Shown here: positions 1 to 9,731 of the stretch, piece after piece
Position numbering within the stretch: the first letter of the stretch is position 1
Layout of the letters: each line of letters starts with the position of its first letter
Assembly: GCA_003008705.1 (NCBI GenBank)
Contig: PDUO01000007.1
Coordinates: forward strand, 464,123 to 528,122
Reading direction: 5' to 3'
Length of the DNA: 64,000 nt
DNA from: Pezicula radicicola
Taxonomy: Eukaryota; Ascomycota; Leotiomycetes; Helotiales; Dermateaceae
Notes under the pieces: generated by a model
The model's database searches: none
Seen by the model: the letters and a program-made list of their open reading frames with translations, nothing else
Told to the model about the DNA's origin: nothing
Program-made: the position numbers and the translations under genes

Positions 1-2431
1 CTTGCACAAAGCAGGAGGAATCCATAGCAAGCGCGAATTGAATTGTTTATATAAAGTGCTGCCTCTTTTGATATGCATGGTTCTGTCATAATGGAACTAG
101 AGAGCTCTCCGTTTGGTAAGGTACGAGGTGAAAATTATCAAGCACCTTACAAGATATTTTAGTTAATCTCAGTGCCTTAGTGAGTAACCGACTTGAATTG
201 AGTAACCAGGTTACCTCTGGCATCCAGAGCCTATCACTGTTGGCACAACGCTTGAACTTCACAACTCAGTACGCATCACAAACTAACTTAAATTACAAAA
301 ATAATCAATCTGTTGGAGCAAGCAACAAGTGCAGCAGCGGCAAGGCAAGGCAAGGCAAGGCAAGGCAGGTAGGTAAGTGCAAGTGCAAGCACTAGAAAGG
401 GCCTAGAGGATAGTCGTTGATTTTGACGGGATCGAATAGCACGAATAGGACTGCAATCTCTCCCGCTTTAGCATACAAGCACAGCCTCAAGTACACCGAG
501 GTTCTTAGAAATGTTCTTTTAGCCTCCTACTTAGAGATTAGACTAACAACAGCTCTAAGGCGTAATTCTTTATAGTACTCGGCAAGCTTTAACTCTTAAC
601 AAGCTATCTACCCTCCTACCTACTAACAACAACCTATCTTACTATTGATTGATACCTTACTTAGCTAGGTAGTCTCGGAATGGTAGTGTCGATGTATTAT
701 TGATTCTTAGTCCAGATGGAAATCAGAACCAGAATTAAATCTACTAAGAATACTTCAGCTCTTTAAATAATCATACGAATCGGAGGGCGACGACTCAACA
801 CCTGTACGTGGTGCCCTCTACGAACCTCCAGCTCTATTATATTGCTTCTATGGTATTACACTGCCTCTATGGACAATTAGAGTCTGCAGAGCGAAGATTG
901 AGTCCCCCGGTCTAACGACAACGAATCTCCTCCTTACCGTCGTCACCGCTCCGACTTGAGATAACACCCCCCCTCAACTCGAGACAACGTATTCTTTTTA
1001 TTGCTCGCCGTCGACCTTAAGCGCCCGCCCTCTTCTTTTCGACGACGACTTTGCCAGTTAATCGGTACCTTATTCTACCTAGCGAAGGTAGCGGGTAACA
1101 ACAGACGCTAATACCGCCTGCGGGCGCAGAGAGATGGCGAGACACATCCTAACGGGATGTATATATAGGTTTATTTATAGAGGCAAGAGGATATTATAGA
1201 GGTATTTGAGGCAAGGAGGTTATATAAGGACCGGTTAGGGTTGTAAGATAATCTTTAGTAGAATAGATCTATCCCTCTTCCTTTAAGTGTTAGTGTTACA
1301 GCTATATCCCTCCCTAACCGTTAAAACTATTCATCTTAGAGGAGTGGTACTAGGACGAGTCTAAAAGAGGAGTTCTTCGGCTTTCTCCTAAGGCGGGAAG
1401 CCTGGAGTCTATAGAAGGCAGGGGTACTTATGATAGTTAGGGCTGAGGCTGGCTTGATTCGGTTGAAACTGTTTCTTTTCTAGTGTATACCTCCCCAAGT
1501 AAAACAATGATAATCAACATTAAGCCGAAATAATCATACGAATCTTCTTATCCCGGTAGCAAAACCTCGTTACCTATATTTGAACAACTTGTGGAGTTTA
1601 AAACCATATTTGAAATTCCTGGTAACTCCTGTCTATTTCTTTATTCTGTACAGAGCAGAGCTAATTAAGAGTTCTATAGAAGCCTTATTTGTAGGTAGAG
1701 TTCTATTGCAAAAAGAAATTGATTGCTGTTACGAGGAGACAAAGTAAAGGTAGGTAGCTAGCTAGCTATAGGCCTATTTATTCTAGAACATTCTTTGCAG
1801 TTTAACACAACCAATTAAATCTCTTTTGCAAGTGCTTGCTCACTGTGCGTTAATTGAGAGTAGTAAGAGAGTGAGATTAGGAGCGAAAGGCTGGGAAAGG
1901 ACATCTCCTCGATCTCAATCCTACTCCAAGCCCTTTTCCTGCTTGTTATCTTAATTAGATTCTTCAACAGAACTCTTTATTGAACCGAATACAATCAGGT
2001 TATCCTTACGGCGCACTTATAGAAATCAATAGCCAGTGGTTCAGTGGTTCAATTGTTCAATGCTAGTGGCAATGATTTTATACCAGATTTGCACTCAAGG
2101 TAGCAAAAGAGTTATTGAGCGAAGATGTCTTTCGTTATAAACCGCCGTCATAGCCATACCAATCAAGGAGGCTCTAAAGCCAAAACCAATGCCTATGGTA
2201 CATGAGATATTTGAGTACAAGTTTAATACAACATGTAAAACCGCCGTTGTGTTGAAAGCCGAGATACGTATATGTACAATCCTTGCTTGCAAAGTTAGAG
2301 CCAAAAATACAAGGGATGCAAATAAAAGGATCAACATTAGTACAGCTTTTTACTCTCCTCCATACGCCGCCCAATGCTCCCATGTATGAGTGTTTGCTTC
2401 TGTTTTACGCTCCAGTCCCGCCATTGCGTGT
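1..2431. other. AT-rich gene-free region with repeat remnants
   Basis: No convincing coding sequence is seen on either strand. The longest open frames are under 85 codons and show no recognisable protein. The stretch is AT-rich and TA-rich compared with the rest of the window. It holds a diverged inverted copy of sequence found near 26.0-26.3 kb (about 310-597), a GGCAA tandem run at about 339-366, a 17-bp perfect direct repeat (765-781 and 1528-1544), and short inverted repeats around 1230 and 1311 (CGGTTAGGG against CCCTAACCG). It is probably decayed transposon or repeat DNA; no transposase or reverse transcriptase frame could be read. Confidence 0.6.
310..597 (-). repeat. Diverged inverted repeat copy A (partner at 26045-26315)
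   Basis: The reverse complement aligns with 26045-26315 at roughly 80% identity over the best 133 bases (458-593), counted by hand. Shared landmarks are the GGCAA/TTGCC run, the CCGTCAAAA stretch, the CCCGCTTTAGCA block and the GTACTCGGC block. Of about 27 differences in the best part, about 20 are C or G in the 26-kb copy and T or A (transitions) here; only about one goes the other way. That bias is what repeat-induced point mutation or cytosine deamination leaves. Homology fades at both ends. Confidence 0.7.
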
Positions 2432-5400
2432 CTAGGTCTCCTTAGCCCCACCCCGTCTCTTTGGGTTGGTGCGTCCGCGCTTCTTAGGAGTGGTCTTCTG
2501 GTCGGTCCCTTCGATGTATTTGACTAGTTCATCAATGGTCTTATTCGAAAGTCCGAGGTTATTGCGCTGTTCTCGGAGCGGCCCAGCGCTGGATGTCTGA
2601 CCGACTTGTGGAGTGTGCTGGGTCTGTCCAAGAGTTACGCGAGGAGAAAGTCTCACACCCGACTTCAGAGATCGCTGTTGCAATCGCTGTTGCTGGTCTT
2701 TGTTGTGCTTGGCAATTGACACAGCGTTGGTAGTAAGTTGCTCAAGCCAGCTTTCGGCCTCTTTCGTGTTCTTATCAGCTGCTCCTAACTCGGCGAGGAA
2801 GATGTTGTATGACTCGCGCATGCGGTTGACAGCAGCCTTTGGATCGTGGTCCAGTGCCAAAGCCTGAGCGAGTTGGAAGAGTAATGTCGCTGCGTTAATG
2901 GATTGCTTGCCGTACACCTTTTCGCAGACGTCAAGGGAAGCCTCAAACCATACTCGTGACTCATGATAATCCTTCAAGTACTGCAACATAACTGCAGCAT
3001 TATTGATGGTTGTGATGGAGTCCGGATGGTTTGGTCCATACACAATCTTCCACAGTTCCAATGCATGCCTCATATATACTAAGGCCTGCTTGGTGTCTCC
3101 GCTAGAGTGGCAGAACAATCCAAGGTTGAGGTAGCTCTGGAGTGTCTCCCCATGGTCCACACCAAGGGTTCTCTCGGACACAATTACTGACTTGCGAGCA
3201 AGTTCGATAGCGGCCTCCTTCTCTTCTAGCTGGTAATACAACATCGACAAGGTGTTGTACACTCGGGCTACCTCAGGATGAAGAATACCATAGATCTGTT
3301 CGTGCAATGATAGAGATTCAAGCAGGAGCTCTTGACCCAGCTTCTTCTGGCCTTGTAAGATTGAGATTCGTCCAGCTTCTAAAGCCTCTTCGGCCAGCGA
3401 ACTTTTTGGAGCAGCTTCCTTAATCACTGGAACGATGTTGAGAACATCCTCTGGGTTGAACGTCACAGGAGTTCGAGGTCTCGATACTGATGCAATCGAT
3501 GCTGGAGAACCATCACGTGCCTTCTTCTTCTTCTTGCTGCTGGTGCTGTTTCCATTGAGTTTTGCCTTTGGTACCGGCAGTTCGTTTGTTGCTGGGGCAG
3601 GAGTAGAATCACCGCTGGTGGTAGGTTGGCTCGCAAATTGCCATTCCTTGATCTCAAGTTGGAGACCAAGCCTCAAAGAAACCTCTCGTAACAGTTGCAC
3701 GTGCTTGATATTTGAGGTCCATTCTTCTGAGATAGTGTATCTGTATCTTCGAAGAATTTGGGTCTCAATCTCTTGATTCAGAGTTTCAGGTGTTACCTCC
3801 TGGAAGCTGAGATCCGCTTCTGGGTATAACGCGGCAAGAGATTCATCAATCTCTGCCTTCGGTTTTGGGTTCAATCCAGTGCCAAGAAGACAGTTCAAGA
3901 GATGAGCAATGCAGGCGCTAGTGAGTGGAATAGGCAAGTAGCGCAGATACTTCGAAGCCACGTGCTTGAACGCTCTGGATACCATCTCCTGGGTCGCAAG
4001 GACATGCAAGGACTCGAGCTTCTTACCCTCAGCAAGCGTAGCGAGTTTGCCCAGATATCTAATGTTGATACCGCGTTTGTGGAGCATGCCACTAAGTGAT
4101 TTGCCATCCATTGGGAATCCGACGTCGCCTTCCATCAAATCACGGACGAGGTCAGGGAGAGCAACGTTACGTAGATATTCTGAGGCAAGTCTAACTTGCT
4201 GCTCATCACTAGCATACTCTTCTTTCTCGGCATTAGTCTGCGGCTCCTGGCCACTGAACGCATCCGGATTAAGACTGAAGCTGAATTGCGAGATATCGAT
4301 CCTTTCCTGTTCAATGTCTGAGGCGGCCTTGGCTTCATCTTCAGCTATTGACTCCTTCTTTTCGCTTTCTGTAGAGACAACTGTAGTCTCTGCATCAGGC
4401 TTCTCTTCGGACTGCTCCTCAAGTGCTGGCACAGCCTCAGAAGTTTCCTTCTTAGCTTTGCCTCTTTTCTCCAGTTCGGCATTAACCCATTCTCTCATCT
4501 TCAGTTTCCAGTAGTTTTCAACCAGCTCAGGTCTAAGAACAGTCATCCTATGAGGGTACGCATTCTCGGCAGCGCAATTGGTTTGCTCAGGGCTGGTAAT
4601 GGCAGTTCCGTATTCCTCCATCCAGCAGATGTCAAAGGGCGTAATCCGGTACAAGTCAAGAACGTACTTTCTGCCGTCGGTGCCGAGCAAGCCCTTGGTC
4701 TCCACACTACCCTCAAGTTCGTGACGTTTCCCAGCTTTATCCCAAACAGAATGCTTCTTTACTTTCAAAGCCTTCGAAAGCTTCTCAAAGACTGGGACAA
4801 ATTTTTCATCAGCCGCAACGACCTCCTTACCATCAACTCCCCCATAGTCGATTTGATTCTCTCCAGGATCGCGTTGCTTGAAGATACCAGGAACAATACT
4901 CTGGCCTACGATACGCTTGCCAAGATAATCAACTACAACGGTACCTGGAGTGAACAGTCCATCAATGTCTAACTGGTTGACAATGCGAACGCCCATAACG
5001 TCTTTACCAGTGGCAACGCGTGCAGCTTCGTCTCCACCTTCGGACGCAAATGTTCCAACCCCATCAGCTCCGAAGGAGAAGAACACATTGTTGTAAACAA
5101 AAATTTGTGCATCCCGTCCCTCGGTCGGATTGAGCGGAGAGACCTCGCCACGGGCGACTAGAACAGCACCACGTGCTGCAGCATCTGTGTAGTCTGCAAA
5201 GAGTTTGGATGTGAGGCGTTCACGGAAGACGCGATCCTGAACGGTGTCTTTTGGTAGCTCCCGGGTTGATTGGAATTCTTCATTCCAGTCACGCAAAGTT
5301 TCAGTGTTTTCGATACCATTTATCAAATAGCTCTCTTGAGTTCGTGTAACATCAGGTTGGTGAGCTGAGAGTGAAGAAGATGGGGCCGGAACAACCCATG

Positions 5401-6591
5401 GGCTTGCAGGCGTTGCATTCGTGATCTGGAAGGTTGCAAGAGGGTCCTCCTTGTTCTTGAATTCTTGGAGCTTCTTGAAATCAGAGTCAAACTGTGGTGA
5501 CAAATCTTCAATAAGTGTCAAGAGCGAATGTGCAGCATGTGCCTTGGGGGGAGCCCGCGGAAAGGGGTCGAATTTGCTGTTTGAGGACTTGTTCACGTAG
5601 AAACCAGATACATGCGACGTAATTTGATATTGCTCTCCCTCGTTTGTAGTCACCTGGAGGTAAAGAAGATGACCCTTTTGTCTCAGGTGGTAAGGAGGTG
5701 GGTTCCAAGGAGAGACTGATATGGCCTTCACGGTTTTAGGCGCAGCTTCTTGAGCTCGAGGTAAGAGCATAGACAAACGTCCCGGGGCCTGGAGATCATA
5801 GCCAATCATCGCATGGGCTGGAGGCGCCTCTCCATCTGCAGATGGTTCCTGGCCATTGCCGACTGAATCGTGGAGAGAGATTCCGGACAAGATGCCCTGA
5901 AGAGTATCCGTCCGGTCTCCAGCGGCACCAATGAGCTCACGTATTCTTACAACATGTATTCTTGCCTCTTTCTCTGTGTAGGGATCCTCGACAAGTCGAA
6001 GTTCTGACTCCGGGGTCAAATCTTTGATCTCGGAAATTTGACTGAAATCGTTTATGTGTTCCCCTTTGTGTTCGAGATGGAAACAGGAGTATTGGAAAGT
6101 GTTTGGCAGTTCGATAATCGATTGTCGTACTTCATGAATTTGTTCCTGGGGAGAGACCTAGTTGGAGAAATGCTTAGACGCCGTCCGAAAGAACCCTTTT
6201 GTTAACAATGGAAGAGTGGCTTACCATAATCTGGATCTTCTCAGTAGTGTGAGGAAGGATGACACTAAGGGGAAAGTAGGCTTTATACCGAGTCAGCGTA
6301 TTCTTAGGAAGTAATTCAAGCTGATGCTGATCAGACAAGATACATACATTCTCCTTGCTCAGTCACATCCTCCCCCTCAGCATCTACACCATTGGTCGTA
6401 GCGAGGCCAGCTTCATTGGCAGGAGTCGAGCTCTCGACAACCTCGGAGGGAACCTCTTCATAAAGAAAATACGAATCAGTCGTCTTGTTCCACTAGTATC
6501 CTTCCTCGAAAGAACCATTGATCCCCCAGGAGCTTTGCAGGGGCATGGTTGAGAACTCACCAGTCTGCACGTCATTCATCTCAACGGCCAT
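2432..6591 (-). CDS. CLU1: Clustered mitochondria protein CLU1 (TIF31), eIF3-associated
   Basis: Four exons on the minus strand: 6591-6561, 6455-6348, 6280-6225 and 6157-2432, giving 1306 aa. The first three exons are short (31, 108 and 56 nt) and join in frame. The third restores the family's LPH...KIQ N-terminal stretch, with a CTGAC branch site just before its acceptor. Seen in order: an N-terminal ubiquitin-like CLU-N region (to about residue 130), containing the conserved RQSI.ELP and FQY motifs; the Clu domain (about 350-600); an eIF3 p135-type region (about 710-900); a lysine run; and C-terminal TPRs (about 990-1190). Family knowledge: a cytosolic protein that binds mRNAs of nuclear-encoded mitochondrial proteins; loss causes mitochondrial clustering. 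Length fits filamentous fungal homologues. The gene is divergent from the gene at 7143. Confidence 0.93.
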
Positions 6592-7142
6592 GATTGTGGA
6601 GAGGAAGAGTGGGAAAAAAGAAGACAATCCAAAGCAGATCCAAAAGGTTGGTTAATATTATACACAGACAACAAAGCCAAGGTTTGACAGGAAGAGAAAA
6701 ATGAGAGATTCTGTACAGCAACGCAGAAAATAAAAGGAGTCGAGTTCAATGTTGAGAAAGGGATTCTGTCTTGAAAAATTCGCGTTTAAAGTTCCCGTTC
6801 GCGCGGAAGTCTTCGGAGGATAGCCGAGTAGGCAAGGCTGTTGCGACAGGGGTGGCCTGGAGCTGTAAACAAAGGCCGTTGTTGACCATGCTCGCAAGAT
6901 ACAACAACAATTAAAATATCCCCAGCGTATCCACAGACCAACACAAACAGCTTTTGCTTTGCATACTTTGCTCATCTGCTACGAAACTTGCTATAACATT
7001 CAATCCAAATAAGTACGTACACGAGGGTTCCTAAGCGCTCTGCTTTGTTGTCTATTTACTTGTCTATTTACTTACTCCTGTTTTAGTTGCTTATACTTGT
7101 TTGCGCCTACATTTGCCATGAGGACGGGAATCGTTTAGAAAT
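6592..7142. promoter_or_regulatory. Divergent intergenic promoter region of CLU1 and the 7143 gene
   Basis: About 550 bp between two start codons that face away from each other, so both promoters must lie here. No longer open frame of substance is present. I saw no specific binding site that I can support. Confidence 0.5.
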
Positions 7143-9731
7143 ATGGATTTTCTTTTACCTAGCTTTACACCAGTCCGCCGGCCCGAAAACTCAGTCAACA
7201 ACAGAGTTTCCCGGAGTGATTTACAAAAGGAATGGACTGCAAACCGTTGTCACCGATTGTTGCGTCCCTTGACGTCCAGAATTGCGATACTCGATAAGCA
7301 GGTGTCCTGTTTCCCTTGCGCCGACCATGTTTCCAAGAGACAAAGACGCAGTGGATCCATTCCCGCAATTGAGGAATGTCAAGATGTGGAGGATCCTGAA
7401 GCCAGCGATGCCGAATGGACTCATCAGCCAGCTAGGAAGCGGATACGACGGACATATTCTACTCGAAGGGGAGGGAAGGACAAAAGCAACCGTGGCAATG
7501 GAAAGAGTGGTTCAAGATCTGACTCCCAGATTTCCGCGCCTGGGGAGATCACGGTCCCGACGCCAGTCCTCAATCGCACAAGCAAGAATATCAATACAGT
7601 AGTAGTTCCCATCGAAGAAGAACCATTCAGGGTAGTCAAGCGTCTAAAATCAAGATATTTGGGACAAGATGGCGAGGCATATTCTCAGCTCGCCCAAATC
7701 CGCAAAACAACAGCTGCTAGTCGGTACAGCACTTACGAAGGAATATTTAATGGACTGGAAGCATTACTGAAAGCAACAATCCCAGATCCGCCAGAAAAAA
7801 AGAAAATAGGAGTTAGGTCACTTTTTCTAACATGCCTCAAAACAATACCAACTTATATTGCTGAAGAGCAAGCAATTATTTCTGCTAAAGCAGAGTCAAC
7901 TGGCTGTAAATCTGCCATCGACAGGAGAGATATTTCATCGGAAATCTACGATGACTTGGAAAGCTTAGGAACATCGAATCTTGGATGGAAGCATCTTAAG
8001 ACTGTTGTAAGGTCCCATGGAATCAAAGTCGTCAGCGACGCCATCGAACGGAGGTTGCTAGATGTGCAATGTTGTGGAGCTCTGATGACTCTTTGCGTTC
8101 AACTAGATTCGCTAGATGCTGCCGAGTCTGTTCTCTCCTCGATTCTGTCAGTCAGCCAGATTCCCAGTCCAAAGACGGTTCATAGCAAATTTGGCGACGA
8201 CACAGCAGCTCAAGCAGTCTCAATGCTGTGGAGATTCGCTGAACTTACAGGACGGACATCATTTCAGTATAGGCAACTGTCAGCAATGTTTGTTACAGGA
8301 TCACTACCACTAGTTTGGCTAGCTACCAAAGAATTTGCGCCGATCTGGACAGGAGTCATACAATCACTGTCGTCAGGCCCAGATACTGTCGATGCGTTAG
8401 CCTTTATAAACGCTACATTGCCATTACTTGCAAGACCTGAGCTAGTGCGGAAAACTGAATGGGATGGTCTAACTGATGAAAACAAAGACCTAGCCGACGC
8501 ACTTCAACAAACTTACTCAAGTGTGCTCACTACTATTTCAACAGTCGCGATACTTAGTAGGGAAGCAGCGAGGAAGCTTCATGCTGGGGACTCTCACTCT
8601 AATTCCGAACCCTCCACACCTGAACATGATGCCGTCGTTACACTTCTCCATGATTGTATAGTCAGCTGCAAGCTCTCTTTCCAAGAATCGTCGAACAGCA
8701 GTGCTCTGTTACTAGTATCGATTCTCGCCATTGTATCTGGTGACAAGGGCATTGCTTTTGGCTCGTATGCATTTCTCATTGATCTCCTGTTGAGTCAGCT
8801 ACGACGAAATGGGAGTGGCTCTAGACTTTCACCAGTTTACTCTGGAATTGTCGCATTCATCTGCTCAATCGCTCGATGCTGCGGAAGAGGCGCTTCGACA
8901 TCAGGCCTGGAATACCTTCAACGGTTACATCGGATACTAGAGGCTCCGCGATCGAATGATGCACCAGATGAGAGCGGTATCTTGGTTGAGATAATTGTCG
9001 ACAGTGCATTCGCTTTTGCAGAGCAGGCTCCAGACCGCAAACACCTAACTTATGCAGAAGATATCAATACCAAGTATCACCAAGATTGTAATCCGCAAAC
9101 GAAGAAGGAGCCAACTGGAAATTCACATACTGGCAATAATGGATTCAGGTGGGAAGAGGGAATTAGCGAATGGGTAACTGCGACGCCTGCGGCGAACCTG
9201 AAGAAGTCGAAGTTAATTGGTCAATACGATTCGCTGGAGGAGTCTGAATGTGATTCACCCTTTCGACTTATATATAAAAAGGCCAGCAGAGAGAATGTGC
9301 CCCAAACAAAGAGTACTCGTGCAACACGACCCTTACAACACAAGGTCTTTCTGGATTCTGAAGACGATCAGGAGAACCTTCCAAAGGTTGCAAGTAGCTC
9401 CGACCTTATGGAGCCCATCGCTTTAGCTTCTCCGTCACAGACGTCGTCTCAAACCACACATTCAGATGGCGAATATATCAGTAGCGGGAATAAGAAAAAG
9501 CTTCGTTCAAGTCAGACTTTCCAGATTCTGGAGGATGATAGTGATGACGAGCTAAGCTTCCTATCAAGCGCATCTCAGGAAGATAGAAAGGTCTTGCGAG
9601 TTGTGACAAATACAGCAAGCACTGGTACGCGTCGCTCGAGTCAAACAAAGTCTTGGATGACGCAGAGCAAGTCAACCATTCGACGGAGAGTGCCCGTTCT
9701 CGAGGACAGTGAGGACGAGTTATGCATCTAA
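7143..9731 (+). CDS. Conserved-looking fungal protein of unknown function with C-terminal acidic SIM-like motifs
   Basis: Single uninterrupted 862-codon frame. I do not recognise the family. The N-terminal quarter is basic and low in complexity (KKR, RR and SR-rich; about residues 60-150), which could act as a nuclear targeting region. The middle (about 190-640) is rich in leucine and alanine helices, resembling helical-repeat (HEAT/ARM-like) folds, without a motif I can name. The C-terminal 150 residues are polar and contain three similar elements near residues 734, 793 and 850: short hydrophobic runs followed by D/E/S-rich runs ending in SEDD or SDDEL. They look like SUMO-interacting motifs. 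Composition suggests a nuclear protein, perhaps in chromosome or repair biology; this is inference only. The start codon is the first ATG, divergent from CLU1. Confidence 0.75.
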   Translation: MDFLLPSFTPVRRPENSVNNRVSRSDLQKEWTANRCHRLLRPLTSRIAILDKQVSCFPCADHVSKRQRRSGSIPAIEECQDVEDPEASDAEWTHQPARKRIRRTYSTRRGGKDKSNRGNGKSGSRSDSQISAPGEITVPTPVLNRTSKNINTVVVPIEEEPFRVVKRLKSRYLGQDGEAYSQLAQIRKTTAASRYSTYEGIFNGLEALLKATIPDPPEKKKIGVRSLFLTCLKTIPTYIAEEQAIISAKAESTGCKSAIDRRDISSEIYDDLESLGTSNLGWKHLKTVVRSHGIKVVSDAIERRLLDVQCCGALMTLCVQLDSLDAAESVLSSILSVSQIPSPKTVHSKFGDDTAAQAVSMLWRFAELTGRTSFQYRQLSAMFVTGSLPLVWLATKEFAPIWTGVIQSLSSGPDTVDALAFINATLPLLARPELVRKTEWDGLTDENKDLADALQQTYSSVLTTISTVAILSREAARKLHAGDSHSNSEPSTPEHDAVVTLLHDCIVSCKLSFQESSNSSALLLVSILAIVSGDKGIAFGSYAFLIDLLLSQLRRNGSGSRLSPVYSGIVAFICSIARCCGRGASTSGLEYLQRLHRILEAPRSNDAPDESGILVEIIVDSAFAFAEQAPDRKHLTYAEDINTKYHQDCNPQTKKEPTGNSHTGNNGFRWEEGISEWVTATPAANLKKSKLIGQYDSLEESECDSPFRLIYKKASRENVPQTKSTRATRPLQHKVFLDSEDDQENLPKVASSSDLMEPIALASPSQTSSQTTHSDGEYISSGNKKKLRSSQTFQILEDDSDDELSFLSSASQEDRKVLRVVTNTASTGTRRSSQTKSWMTQSKSTIRRRVPVLEDSEDELCI

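Noticed and set aside
1131..1320. LTR-like look of the 1.1-1.3 kb sequence (short palindromes and a TATA-like run)
   Set aside because: No second matching copy, no TG..CA ends and no primer-binding site were found within the window.
3966..4514. 182-codon open frame antisense to CLU1
   Set aside because: Lies entirely inside the conserved CLU1 coding exon on the other strand; serine-rich with no recognisable domain.
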